From the NCBI RefSeq assembly GCF_902497625.1, contig NZ_CABVGX010000012.1:1-64000 (forward strand): a DNA stretch of 64,000 nucleotides, in the 5' to 3' direction. Below are positions 28,158 through 37,644 of the stretch, in pieces (the first letter of the stretch is position 1; each line of letters begins with the position of its first letter). Source of the stretch: Pseudomonas fluorescens. GTDB taxonomy: Bacteria > Pseudomonadota > Gammaproteobacteria > Pseudomonadales > Pseudomonadaceae. Made by a program: the position numbers and the translations under genes. Under the pieces are notes generated by a model. It searched no databases and was not told the origin of the DNA. It was given only the letters and a program-made list of their open reading frames with translations.

Positions 28158-29453
28158 TTGACTACTGATCTCTATTCTCACCTGCAGCCAAAAGGCTCGG
28201 TCGAGGACGCTTTTTCCAAGGCGGTGATTGGTCAGCATCATCTGACCAATGCTGTGTTGAAGATGGGTGAAGGTGCGGTGGCCTGGGCGCTTGAGGAGGC
28301 CGCCAGTTCCCTCAAGCGCTTGCAGGACGAATTTCAAACGGTGCCTGACTTGCCGACGCCAGAGATACGCCTCAACCTTGAAACGCTCATCCTCGATATA
28401 TTCATGAGTTCGTTATCGAGAAACAGTGAGCACTTTACGCTGAAATTGATCCCTTCAATGGCGCGACAAGCTGCACGTCGCGAAGTACCGTTCAGCAGCA
28501 TCGTCAAAAACATGCGAGCCAACCAGACTATCTGGGTCAATCATTTTTTCACCGCGTCGGCGTCCAGGACTTTTGCACCCTCAACGGTTCAACGGTTAGT
28601 CACCAACGGTGCATGCGTGGTGGATGAAATCATCGAGCACTTTGTGCTGTGCTACCTGGACGAGCGTCAGGTGCTGATGGAAAGTCAAATCGCGAGACGC
28701 CGCGCCCTTGTGGAAAAGTTGATCGGCAATGCGGGCGCGCTTCAACCATTCGAGCTAAAGCAAATCAAAAAAGATCATGGCCTGGATCTTGAGCATTTCC
28801 ATGTCGGTATCATTATTTCTGATCTCAACACCAAGCTCAGCTCAGACTTGGGTGAGTTACAACGCAATTTACAAGATGCAATCATCGGCGATACACAGCT
28901 GGTAGTTTCCTTCACTCAGCATTTGACATGGGCTTGGGTCAGTACACCGCGCGCCCCTACTCCGACCCAACTGAAACGACTTGAAGAAACACTGGGGCAA
29001 TTAAGTGGAACTCAATGTGCACTGGGTGAACCAGCGAAGGGCCCTGCTGGGTTCAGGCGTACTCATCTTCAAGCCAGAGATGTCAGTAGCGTTGCAATCC
29101 TTTCCCCAATCAAAGGCGTCATGCGCTGGGCTGACCATGTCCTGACGATCCTGGTCGGTCAGGATCTTGAAAAGGCCGCGTGGTATGTCGACTCCGTGCT
29201 CGGACCTCTGGCAAACAAATCAGAGAAAGCCGGCGGCTACCGCCAAACACTCAGCGCTTACTTGCAGTCAGGCAACAGCTTGCTCCACGGTGCTGAAGCG
29301 CTAGGTATTCACCGCAACACGCTAGTGTATCGACTGCAACAGATAGAACTACTGCTGGGTTGTCCTATCAAGCAACGAGAGCTCGAAATACGCTGCGCCT
29401 TGCACCTGATCACCCAGTACGAGGGCCGTGTCCTCAAGCATGAAAGGGAATAG
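28158..29453 (+). CDS. PucR/CdaR-type transcriptional regulator
   Basis: A 431-residue regulator with a poorly defined N-terminal sensory part, a central region resembling the GGDEF-like CdaR domain (FHVGIIISDL near 215) and a C-terminal PucR helix-turn-helix: LSAYLQSGNSLLHGAEALG, HRNTLVYRLQQIE. Such regulators often activate catabolic genes in response to the substrate. It lies between two paralogous MpaB-like genes, both with the same upstream motif, so it is their likely activator. The start at 28158 (TTG) is taken from the open frame after GGGAG; the first ATG lies much further in. Confidence 0.78.
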   Translation: MTTDLYSHLQPKGSVEDAFSKAVIGQHHLTNAVLKMGEGAVAWALEEAASSLKRLQDEFQTVPDLPTPEIRLNLETLILDIFMSSLSRNSEHFTLKLIPSMARQAARREVPFSSIVKNMRANQTIWVNHFFTASASRTFAPSTVQRLVTNGACVVDEIIEHFVLCYLDERQVLMESQIARRRALVEKLIGNAGALQPFELKQIKKDHGLDLEHFHVGIIISDLNTKLSSDLGELQRNLQDAIIGDTQLVVSFTQHLTWAWVSTPRAPTPTQLKRLEETLGQLSGTQCALGEPAKGPAGFRRTHLQARDVSSVAILSPIKGVMRWADHVLTILVGQDLEKAAWYVDSVLGPLANKSEKAGGYRQTLSAYLQSGNSLLHGAEALGIHRNTLVYRLQQIELLLGCPIKQRELEIRCALHLITQYEGRVLKHERE

Positions 29454-29530
29454 AAACAGGTAAACAGTGAGATTGATGTATCCCAGTCGATAGACCATCA
29501 ACGCACGTTTCAAGCGCTCGAGGGCCGCCG

Positions 29531-29562
29531 TACTGCAATACCAAAACCAATCATTATTTTGG
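29531..29562. promoter_or_regulatory. Operator-like motif upstream of paralogue 2
   Basis: TACTGCAATACCAAAA (29531-29546) repeats the motif at 28042-28059 in opposite absolute orientation, so it points toward its MpaB-like gene in both cases. An imperfect second dyad follows: ACCAAAA at 29540-29546 and TTTTGGT at 29557-29563. The gene start is about 130 bases downstream. Confidence 0.6.
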
Positions 29563-29674
29563 TTTTCCGGCCTAATGACTGCGCTCGGTACTTCTTCTAA
29601 CTTGTAAGCCATCCGCAGGAAGCGCAATGACCATGCGCCCAGTGAGATGACAACAAAAATAAGAGGAAAACCCG

Positions 29675-30670
29675 ATGACCCGCAAATGGATCGCCGCGCG
29701 TATTGATCAGCTCGACCCTGCTACCGACTATGACGAGATCTGGAAACTCTCTGCGGCTTATCGGCCAACCGACTTCATCATGAATCTTGTGTACGCCGTC
29801 ACTTTCCCTCACTTCTTCGTAAGGGAACTGGACGCGTTGCCTCTCATTGACAACGGTGACGGGAAAATTCTAAAAAACTCATTCAGACGCTCCGATGACA
29901 CATCCTGGAAGATGCAGGTTTGGTGGCATTACGGTTCACACCACGACAAGACCCGCGAAAACGTTGAGTCGATAAACAAAATACACTCCCACTACGCTCA
30001 GCGATTTGGCGAGAGCTTCAGCCGCAACGACACCTACGTCTACACGCTTTGCTATGAAGCAGCCGGCATGCATCGCCTGATGCAACGCGTAGGTATGGCG
30101 GGCATGAGCGAAAAAGAGAAGCTCGCCGCTGTTAAATACTGGCACCAGATGTCAACCATTTTTCGCAACGCCGGGACGGGCGAAGCGATTACAGGCTTCC
30201 CTGATTCCTTTGATGGAATCATGGCCTTCATGGATCGCTGGGAAAGTGAGGATGTTCCCAAACACGACATGGGCCCACCGGCGGCGCGAGCAATAATCCA
30301 ACAGTTCGCCGATCGTTATTTTCCAAAGTTCTCACACTCTCTGGTATTTGCCTGGGTGATCAGTCTTTATCCCGATCATCTGATCCGCGCCTACGAACTC
30401 AAACGACCCTCACCGTTGGCCAGGAAAGCATTGCGTTTGTTTACTGCCGGTTTTCTGTGGATGGGGGAAAAGGTGATCCCTGATCCGAAGGACACCTTCA
30501 CGGAACGCCGGCAAGTGGCGCATGCCGCCAAGCGCGCTGCGGGTGCATCTAAAACACCAGATCAGCAGAGCGAGCAGGCGAAAGTCGCGGGTTGCCCTTT
30601 CCATCGATTCAGAGCAAAGCCCTCAGCGTCTGATGCCGCGAGCCCAGGTACCACGCAAGCAAAAAAATAA
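29675..30670 (+). CDS. MpaB/rubber-oxygenase-like (DUF2236-type) protein, paralogue 2
   Basis: A 331-residue protein homologous over most of its length to the product of 26787-27851. Shared blocks include KWIAARIDQLDP, NLVYAVTFPHF, VESINKIHSHY, YVYTLCYEAAGMHRL, GFPDSFD and, near the end, VAGCPFH. There is no signal peptide, and the C-terminus after CPFH is a low-complexity Ala/Ser/Lys tail. Family assignment to DUF2236 (haem oxygenases such as MpaB) rests on the pattern of conserved histidines and is tentative. It may be co-transcribed with the outer-membrane protein gene 96 bases downstream. Confidence 0.6.
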   Translation: MTRKWIAARIDQLDPATDYDEIWKLSAAYRPTDFIMNLVYAVTFPHFFVRELDALPLIDNGDGKILKNSFRRSDDTSWKMQVWWHYGSHHDKTRENVESINKIHSHYAQRFGESFSRNDTYVYTLCYEAAGMHRLMQRVGMAGMSEKEKLAAVKYWHQMSTIFRNAGTGEAITGFPDSFDGIMAFMDRWESEDVPKHDMGPPAARAIIQQFADRYFPKFSHSLVFAWVISLYPDHLIRAYELKRPSPLARKALRLFTAGFLWMGEKVIPDPKDTFTERRQVAHAAKRAAGASKTPDQQSEQAKVAGCPFHRFRAKPSASDAASPGTTQAKK

Positions 30671-30766
30671 TGTGCCAAAAGCACATTGGTACCAGATTGC
30701 TTGATGCAAAAGCACTCTGGGAATTACCAAATAGCGCCAAAAAAAATAACAATAGAGCCAACAACG

Positions 30767-31765
30767 ATGAACACAATAAAAAAAATTTGTCCAGCCTTGC
30801 TAGTCCTCGCCACTCTCTCGTCCCTAGAAACTGTAGCCGCCAACGGCCCTCCACCGCCTAGCGTTGGGGAGCCGAACGGGATCAATCTGGGAGGCACCAG
30901 TTTTTACGATGGATTTGCCGGCCTGCCCGGCTTTTCGTTCCAGCAATACTTGAAGTACACCAGCGCCAGTTCGATTCGAAATAACTCGGGTAAGGAAATC
31001 AAAGACTTTGATAACCCGAAGATCAATGTCACCAGCCTGATCAACCAACTCAGCTATTACTCGCCCAACACTATTGGCGCGGGCGCACACCTGGGCTGGA
31101 ACATCATTGTGCCGATCGTTTCACTCGACGGTGACTTTGGTAGCAACGGTCCACAACTCAAGGACAACGCCACTGGAGTTGGCGACGTCACCACCGGCCC
31201 GCTGGTGCAGTTCGATCCTATTGTCGATGAGCATGGACGACCTATTTTCGTCCAGCGCCTGGCACTGGATGTGTTGTTACCCGTCGGTAAATACGATGAA
31301 CACAAGGACCTCAACCAAGGATCTAACTTCTACTCGATCAATCCTTACTGGGCGGCGACCTGGATGCCCGCACCCCGCTGGGAAGTGAGCTGGCGCTTGC
31401 ACTATCTGCAAAACTTTAAAAACAAGGACCCAGCCAGCAGTTCAGTGCAACTGTTCGAAGGTCAGCCTGTGCGTGATACCCAGGCAGGCAAAGCGGCATG
31501 GATTAACTTTACTGCCTCCTATGAAGTGATACCCAACGTCTCAGTTGGCCTCAATGGGTATTACTTCAAACAAATAAGTGATGATGAGGTCAATGGTCAC
31601 CGCCTCGCCGACTCTCGCGAAAAAGTGCTTGGGATTGGCCCTGGGGTGTTCTGGAAAGTAGGCGATGGTGATGGTGTCTGGTTCAACACTTATCGTGAGA
31701 CCGAAGTAGAGAACCGCGCACGCAACGACTACGTCGTGCAGGTACGTTACGCGCACACCTTTTGA
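30767..31765 (+). CDS. MetA-type (phenol degradation) outer-membrane beta-barrel protein
   Basis: A 332-residue exported protein: signal peptide to about residue 25 (MNTIKKICPALLVLATLSSLETVAA), then alternating beta-strand pattern with GINLGGTSFYDGFAGLPG, DVTTGPLVQFDPI and a C-terminal VVQVRYAHTF ending in Phe, as expected for a barrel. This pattern matches the Phenol_MetA_deg/SphA-like family found with aromatic catabolic operons, thought to be outer-membrane channels for hydrophobic aromatics. The ATG at 30767 is chosen because the upstream frame lacks a signal sequence. Its position after the second MpaB-like gene suggests uptake of that pathway's substrate. Confidence 0.75.
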   Translation: MNTIKKICPALLVLATLSSLETVAANGPPPPSVGEPNGINLGGTSFYDGFAGLPGFSFQQYLKYTSASSIRNNSGKEIKDFDNPKINVTSLINQLSYYSPNTIGAGAHLGWNIIVPIVSLDGDFGSNGPQLKDNATGVGDVTTGPLVQFDPIVDEHGRPIFVQRLALDVLLPVGKYDEHKDLNQGSNFYSINPYWAATWMPAPRWEVSWRLHYLQNFKNKDPASSSVQLFEGQPVRDTQAGKAAWINFTASYEVIPNVSVGLNGYYFKQISDDEVNGHRLADSREKVLGIGPGVFWKVGDGDGVWFNTYRETEVENRARNDYVVQVRYAHTF

Positions 31766-32200
31766 GGTCAAGAGCATTATCCTCGATGTAGCGATACGTC
31801 GAGGTGGCGCTCAACTCTTCCCCGCCACGGACGCGTTGGCTTCCAAGTTAACCGTTCGTCGAAATAAATATTGGATATGGAAGTGGGTCGACAAATGGAA
31901 GGTGGGCCTCAACGAGCTGAACGGCAATCTGCAGGTAACTCCTACCGAGCACAATAGCCGTTCGTGTGTCTTTTGCGTTTGTCCGGCTGCACTGAAGATT
32001 AGCGCTACCGAGAACATATCCGTCGTTCACACCGAGATCGCCTATGACTTGTGCTACCTCAGTAATGCTTAATTCTACACAAATTTCAGATCCGCGTTTC
32101 GCCGATTATCTCGCCTACTCCGCAATGCCGCGAGTCGCATCAGGATGAAATTAACCCTGCATCGTTTCTGCTGAAAGACCACGCCAATAAAACGAGATCC
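31766..32200. other. Intergenic stretch, no gene supported
   Basis: No reading frame with a convincing start or recognisable family was found on either strand. Small frames at 31836-32072 (plus) and 31811-32030 (minus) resemble no family I know and overlap one another. The sequence next to 32201 should contain the promoter of the chemoreceptor gene, but no clear box pair was identified. Confidence 0.4.
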
Positions 32201-33688
32201 ATGATGCAATATTCGCTCGCAGGCAAAATGATGATGACGCTCACACTGGTCATGCTTTGCGTTTCACTCGCTGTCGCGACGCTCAACTATCAATTCACGT
32301 CTCGGGAGTTGAGCAGACAGCAACTCAGGCAAGCCACTACGTTACTTGAGCTTGCGGCACAATCCCTAAGCGAACCGCTCGCGAGTGGTAATCAGGCTCA
32401 GATCGAAAACTTGCTGAATGAACTGTTGCGCGCCCCCGATGTTAATGGACTAACGGTGCGCGATTCCCGTACGCAACGTTCAACTTCTGTCAGTCAGAAA
32501 AACGCGGCTAATGTCTCCTTCCGGCTCAACACACAGGTAATGCATCATGGTCAGGCGCTGGCTATGCTGGATATTGAGTTCAACAACCAGGCGCTGAGAA
32601 CGACCCTGAAAACTGTATTACTGCAAAACTTGGCAGTCACCGCAGTTTTGTTGCTCGCTACCTTGGGGACTGTGTGGCTATTGACCCGGCGTCACATTCT
32701 GCGACCAGTCAAAGAGGTCAGCCTTTGCCTGGCGCAGATAGCACGAGGTGAAGCTGACTTGAGTAAACGCCTAGATGCCAGTTGCCCTGATGAAATTGGT
32801 GAGTTGGCTGGCAACTTCAACCTAGTGCTTGAACGGCTATCGAACCTGATTGCGGATGTCGGGCTCGTCTCTAGCGCTCTCGATCAGCATGCCGGTGAAA
32901 TGGACATAACAACTGGTCACACCTCGCACGCTACCGCCCAGCAGGTTCAGCAGGTCGAATCCGTAGCCGCTTCCGTGCAGCAACTCGCTCGATCCGCCAT
33001 CCAGGTTGCCAGACACGCCTCGAGCACTAGCGCACAAACACGCGAGTCGGCAGCCCATGTCTGCGAAGGGAACGCCATGATGGACGCCAGCCAGCAAATG
33101 GTCGAACGCCTGGGGACACAGATAGCCCATACCGCTCTGAAACTGGGTGACTTGATGCGAGACAGCGAGGGGATCGGTGCGATGGTGGTCACTATTCGCG
33201 GGATCGCCGAGCAGACCAACCTTCTCGCCCTGAACGCCGCCATCGAAGCCGCACGAGCCGGTGAGCAAGGACGAGGATTTGCCGTGGTCGCTGACGAAGT
33301 CCGTGCCCTGGCGCTAAAAACCCGCCAGTCGACCGAAGTCATTGAAAATATTGTCACCCAGTTACAGGGCGCAGCGCATCAGGCACGAGAAGCCATGGAG
33401 GGTTGCCAGAATGCGCTGCAGGATGCGGTGGGCACCTCACGGCAAGTCGGTGAGTTCCTGACGCGAATCAGCGAAAACATTCAGGGCATCAATGAAATGA
33501 ACCAACACATTGCTTTGGCTGCTCAGGAGCAGAGTACTGTCGCGGAAACGGTGAACGAAAATATCATCACCATTCACCGACTGAGTGATGGAGTCTCCCA
33601 CTATGTCAATGACCTGGCTGATGGAGCACGACTCCTGAATAAGCAAAGTCAGTTGCTGCACCACAGAATAAGCTCTTTCAAAGTCTAG
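32201..33688 (+). CDS. Methyl-accepting chemotaxis protein
   Basis: A 495-residue chemoreceptor. Helix 1 is at about 9-29, a small periplasmic domain of about 115 residues follows, helix 2 spans about 145-165, then HAMP ([29 protein letters not shown]) and a signalling domain with the invariant hairpin [35 protein letters not shown]. The periplasmic domain is too short for a dCache fold and unlike four-helix PcaY-type sensors. Its place at the end of the catabolic block suggests chemotaxis to the substrate, but the ligand is unknown. Confidence 0.9.
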   Translation: MMQYSLAGKMMMTLTLVMLCVSLAVATLNYQFTSRELSRQQLRQATTLLELAAQSLSEPLASGNQAQIENLLNELLRAPDVNGLTVRDSRTQRSTSVSQKNAANVSFRLNTQVMHHGQALAMLDIEFNNQALRTTLKTVLLQNLAVTAVLLLATLGTVWLLTRRHILRPVKEVSLCLAQIARGEADLSKRLDASCPDEIGELAGNFNLVLERLSNLIADVGLVSSALDQHAGEMDITTGHTSHATAQQVQQVESVAASVQQLARSAIQVARHASSTSAQTRESAAHVCEGNAMMDASQQMVERLGTQIAHTALKLGDLMRDSEGIGAMVVTIRGIAEQTNLLALNAAIEAARAGEQGRGFAVVADEVRALALKTRQSTEVIENIVTQLQGAAHQAREAMEGCQNALQDAVGTSRQVGEFLTRISENIQGINEMNQHIALAAQEQSTVAETVNENIITIHRLSDGVSHYVNDLADGARLLNKQSQLLHHRISSFKV

Positions 33689-33936
33689 CGATGCATAGGT
33701 TATTGGGAGAAGCACCGTGGTGCTGTGCGTCTAAATCGTCAATTGAAACAAGCGTAAGAACTCGATAACCAGAGTGCATTAGGTGCTTAATGCTCGGATC
33801 TCTCACGAAAAAAAGGATATCGATTTACCAACAAATAAAACCGAATCAAGGGACAGTTGCCGCACGGAAGCCCAGCTAGTAAAGGCCATAAAAACGTAGT
33901 TAGCGGATCTGCTCCCTCGAATATGAGGCTGCTCCT

Positions 33937-34689
33937 ATGTATGAACCCGACAGCTACAACGTTTTTGCAAAAATTTTTTATCGGCCCATTGACGCAGCTA
34001 TACGCTGGTGCAATCTCATGGCTCATGAAACCCAAATACTAGAATCGGCTTGGGACTGTCCTGCGCTCCTGTCAAAATACTTCCCCCAATGGCCGTGCCT
34101 ACAGGCAAATACCGAAAAAATTATAGATGCCATTCGCCATGGCGACCTGGCCTATGGCTGCTTCGGCGTGTCGGTCACGATTGGCACGCCCATCGATTGC
34201 AGTCAGATAACTATCCGCCATACTGACCTCAGAGTTTGGATGGCGCGCTACTACCCTGACCAAAGACCAAGCTTTCTTTTCGAACAGTCCTTCAACCAAC
34301 AAGGAGCTATCAGCCCTGGCACCTATCTGGCCTTACAAGCCGACCGAGATGCAATGCAATTGCGGATAAAAAATATAGAAGCGTCTTATCAACAACTACT
34401 CGATGAGCTTGAGGCAATGGGGTTGGAAAGAGAAAATATCCATCAGTTACTAAAGTCCAACAGTAAACTCAGTGACCGCAGTGAAATCGGCTACCTGAAA
34501 GTCATAGGGGCGTTGCTTGAACTAATCTTAGGACACTCGCCATCAGGTAAACCGCACTCAGTATTTGATAGTCAATCCTCCATCGTCAATTCCATCTCAG
34601 CTCATCGCAAAGACGATCCTGGCCTGAGCAAACGCACGCTGGATGCAAAGTTCGCCGCAGCCAATCGCATACTCAAAAAAGGTATCTGA
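33937..34689 (+). CDS. Conserved hypothetical protein at the ICE edge
   Basis: A 250-residue soluble protein that I cannot assign. The N-terminal half is Trp/Cys/His-rich (RWCNLMAHE, WDCPALLSKYFPQWPCL). A coiled-coil stretch lies at about 130-170, and the C-terminus (LSKRTLDAKFAAANRILKKG) is a basic helix seen in other ICE-borne proteins. It lies 115 bases before the alpA gene, from which a perfect 13-bp inverted repeat separates it. It is probably the first ICE gene on this side, though it could belong to the flanking island. Confidence 0.6.
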   Translation: MYEPDSYNVFAKIFYRPIDAAIRWCNLMAHETQILESAWDCPALLSKYFPQWPCLQANTEKIIDAIRHGDLAYGCFGVSVTIGTPIDCSQITIRHTDLRVWMARYYPDQRPSFLFEQSFNQQGAISPGTYLALQADRDAMQLRIKNIEASYQQLLDELEAMGLERENIHQLLKSNSKLSDRSEIGYLKVIGALLELILGHSPSGKPHSVFDSQSSIVNSISAHRKDDPGLSKRTLDAKFAAANRILKKGI

Positions 34690-34697
34690 GTGGAGCA

Positions 34698-34730
34698 ATT
34701 GCACTGCAATACCTCTGATTGCAGTGCAAT
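34698..34730. promoter_or_regulatory. Perfect 13-bp inverted repeat before alpA
   Basis: ATTGCACTGCAAT (34698-34710) and ATTGCAGTGCAAT (34718-34730) are exact inverted copies with a 7-base centre. No T-run follows, so an operator is more likely than a terminator. It lies between the stop at 34689 and the alpA start at 34805. Each arm is itself nearly palindromic. Confidence 0.6.
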
Positions 34731-34804
34731 GACTCTCCCCCACTTCTGCTATTCAATTCAGGTCACTTCCCACCACGCGCCAATCGGCGCCAGGAGTGAC
34801 CAGC

Positions 34805-35035
34805 ATGTCCAGCCAATCCTTACCCATCGTTGAAGCACCTCAACTGCAGGTAGAACGCCACATCATGCGACGTGACGAGGTGGAGCGAAAAACCGGCTTC
34901 AAACGCGCGCACATCTACAACCTGATGAAGGAAGGTAAATTCCCTCAGGCTAAACGCATTGGATTGCGGGCAGTCGGTTGGGACTCGCTAGAAATCGAGC
35001 AGTGGGTCGTTGAACGCTTAGGCAAACAGGCCTGA
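34805..35035 (+). CDS. alpA: AlpA-family DNA-binding regulator / excisionase-like protein
   Basis: A 76-residue MerR-like winged-helix protein. RRDEVERKTGFKRAHIYNLMKEGKFPQ is the AlpA recognition helix region, and GWDSLEIEQWVVERLG is the usual C-terminal wing. The ATG at 34805 follows GGAG. AlpA proteins control excision or transfer genes in ICEs and prophages. Next to parA it marks the start of the ICE maintenance module. Confidence 0.85.
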   Translation: MSSQSLPIVEAPQLQVERHIMRRDEVERKTGFKRAHIYNLMKEGKFPQAKRIGLRAVGWDSLEIEQWVVERLGKQA

Positions 35036-35039
35036 TGCC

Positions 35040-35230
35040 ATGCGTGTGGTATCGGTGGTTTCCACCAAAGGCGGGGTGGGCAAAACCACAGTAGCCGCCA
35101 ATCTCGGCGGCCTACTGGCTGACGCAGGCCTACGCGTCCTGCTACTGGATCTGGATAGCCAACCCACCCTCTCCAGCTATTACGCCTTGAGCCAGAAGGC
35201 TGATGTCGGTGCGTACGAGTTCATCGCACT
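35040..35230 (+). pseudogene. parA: ParA/Soj partition ATPase, 5' remnant
   Basis: The first about 63 residues of a ParA-type ATPase: MRVVSVVSTKGGVGKTTVAA (deviant Walker A at about 8-17) and LLLDLDSQPTLSSYY, the Walker A' region. Similarity stops at about 35230 (AYEFIAL). The sequence there changes to the interior of topB in another frame, which stops this frame at 35291. ParA proteins of these ICEs are normally about 250-300 residues, so ATPase and partition function must be lost. The alpA-parA spacing (four bases) is intact, so the damage is a deletion starting inside parA. Confidence 0.85.
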
Positions 35231-37075
35231 CACCTGCTGGAGACAGCACCGCCTGAAGCTTATGGTGAACACTTCAAGAGTTGGTCGTTAGATCATCTAC
35301 CGATCATTCCCGCGCAGTGGCAGGTCGAGGTCAAACCCAAGACTGCGGCACAGTTCAAAGTCATCAAGCGCCTGCTCAGTAAAGCCACCACCGTCGTCAT
35401 CGCGACCGACGCCGACCGCGAAGGTGAAATGATTGCCCGCGAGTTACTGGAACTCTGCAAGTATCGAGGCCCCGTTCAGCGCCTCTGGTTGTCGGCACTC
35501 AACGAGGCGTCGATTCGCAAAGCATTGTCCTCGCTGAAGTCTGGTCAGGAGACCTTCCCGCTCTATCACTCAGCCCTCGCCCGCAGCCGTGCTGACTGGC
35601 TGATCGGCATGAACCTCAGTCGTTTGTTTACCCTCCTCGGTCGGCGGGCAGGCTACGACGGCGTGCTGTCGGTTGGACGCGTACAGACACCCACTTTACG
35701 CCTAGTGGTCGATCGGGATCGTGCGATTGCCAGTTTCGTTCCGGTGCCCTACTGGAACGTTGAAGTGCACTTATCGTCGAGGGGTCAGCGATTCATCGCA
35801 TCGTGGTTACCGCCAAGCTCAGGACAGGACGAAGCGGGTCGTTGCCTGCAACAGGCGCTTGCCAGTCAAACGGTCCAAGCGATCTCTTGCAGCAAGACCG
35901 CCACAGTACTCTCGCTGCAGACTGAGCATTTCCGCGAAGCGGCGCCCCTGCCCTTCGACTTGAGCACGCTGCAAGAAGTCTGCTCGCGCAAGTTGGGACT
36001 CGGCGTTCAGGAAGTCCTGAATATCGCCCAGGCTCTGTATGAAACCTACAAAGCAACCACCTACCCGCGCAGTGATTGCCGCTATTTGCCAGAGAGTATG
36101 TTCGACGAGGTATCTGGGGTATTCGATGCCCTGCTCAAAACCGATCCCACCCTGCGGCCCGCATTCGGAAGACTCGATCGATCACTGCACTCCCGCGTGT
36201 GGAACGATGCCAAGGTCACCGCGCACCACGGCATCATTCCCACCACCGAGCCGGCGAACCTTGCGCGGATGTCCGAACAAGAACGCCAAGTCTACGAACT
36301 GATTCGTAGCCACTACCTCGCGCAATTTCTTCCGTCTCATGAGTTTGATCGAACCCAGGTCGAACTGGAATGTGGCGAAAAACGATTGACCGCTGTTGGC
36401 AAACAGATCCTGGTCCAGGGCTGGAAAGGCTTGCTCTCCGAAAACACCGAGGAGGACGAACCCAGTCACAAGTCCCAAGTCTTACCCGTCTTGCAACAGG
36501 GCACGCAGTGCGCAGTGGACGACGTCGAACTCAAGTCCATGCGCACCGCCGCCCCCAAACCACTCACCGAGGGCGATCTGATCAAGGCGATGAAAAACGT
36601 CGCCAAGCTGGTCAACGACCCACGCCTGAAACAGAAACTTCGGGACACTACCGGTATCGGTACCGAAGCCACGCGAGCCGGCATCATCAAGGGGTTGATT
36701 GATCGCGGTTACTTGCTGAAGAAAAAACGCGCCTTAATGGCCTCCGCAGCGGCCCATACCCTGATTGAGGCGGTACCCGCCGCAATCGCAGATCCGGGCA
36801 TGACCGCGATATGGGAACAGGCCCTGGACGAAATCGAAACGGGACGCCTGACCCTTGATGCGTTCGTCGCCAAGCAGGCGAACTGGATTGCACAATTGGT
36901 CGAACACTGTGGCGCACTCACCTTGGCGGTACCTGTCGAAGCCGGCCCGGCCTGCCCCATTTGCAATGCCTCGATGCGTAGACGTAAAGGAAAATCAGGG
37001 CAGTTCTGGTCATGCTCCCACTACCCAGATTGCAAGGGCACTGTGTCGATCAGTAAAGATACGCGTCGCTCATGA
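35231..37075 (+). pseudogene. topB: DNA topoisomerase III missing its N-terminus
   Basis: From 35231 the frame reads HLLETAPPEAYGEHF and runs to 37075 with all later topoisomerase IA features: ATDADREGEMIARELLE (acidic Toprim motif), SVGRVQTPTL with no tyrosine before it, YKATTYPRSDCRYLPE, the HHGIIPT block, the TGIGTEATRAGIIKGL block and a C-terminal zinc ribbon (CPICNASM, CSHYPDCKG). The first 50 or so residues, including the Toprim glutamate of the usual AEKPS motif, are gone. The gene joins parA sequence at 35230/35231. An internal ATG at 35429 could start a shorter product, but it would lack the catalytic Toprim N-terminus. Treated as inactivated by deletion. Confidence 0.85.
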
Positions 37076-37277
37076 TGTTCCATGGGACGATCATTATGAG
37101 AACGGTGCGTTCTCTGCCTTGACGTCGTCCCACCCTCTCTGCTGTAGTGCCTCAGGATCATCGCCAATGGCGACCCAAGACCGATTTGCTCCGGGTAGCT
37201 CGGTCGAACTCGTCGAGTTCGGAGCCTTCTCTTCTGCGGGATTTCATTCCCGTTTTGTGCTTGACCTGATCGTGGTG

Positions 37278-37322
37278 GCGGATGACCACTGTTGCCTCTA
37301 CCCGGCAACAGCGGTCATCCGC
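37278..37322. repeat. 19-bp imperfect inverted repeat with 7-base loop
   Basis: GCGGATGACCACTGTTGCC (37278-37296) pairs with GGCAACAGCGGTCATCCGC (37304-37322) with one mismatch around TCTACCC. GATCG (37268-37272) and CGATC (37328-37332) extend the dyad after short unpaired parts. It has no T-run and lies far from any gene, so a structured RNA, a cruciform or an origin-type site is possible. Confidence 0.65.
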
Positions 37323-37644
37323 TTCGGCGATCGTATTCAGTCCCGGAGCCCGCCGGGGAAACACTGGGCACCTTTTGTGCGCGGATGCGTGCCAGCATGT
37401 TCCGACCCAGGCCACGACAAGGGTCGGTTGGCGAATCATGGCGCAGTTCAACCAAGTGTTGCGAGGCGCTGGTCGACTGCGTAAGACCGTCAAAGGTGGT
37501 TTTTTTCTTCCTCGACTGGCATCCCGTCAGGCCCACTCTTCACTTTCTTCAGTCCAGTGACTGCCACTGTATTCCGGCTATAAAAAATCGGGTTGCAGCG
37601 TCTTGACGCTCCCCTGTGACAGGCTTATACAAAGGGCGTGGTTT

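Noticed and set aside
31811..32072. Small frames between the outer-membrane protein and chemoreceptor genes
   Set aside because: No start with a ribosome-binding site and no recognisable family on either strand.
35040..37075. Novel ParA-topoisomerase fusion protein
   Set aside because: The two parts are in different frames and the parA frame stops at 35291, so no fusion protein can be made.
37158..37493. Possible genes in the 37.1-37.6 kb region on either strand
   Set aside because: Frames overlap on both strands, cross the large hairpin, lack ribosome-binding sites and match no family I know.
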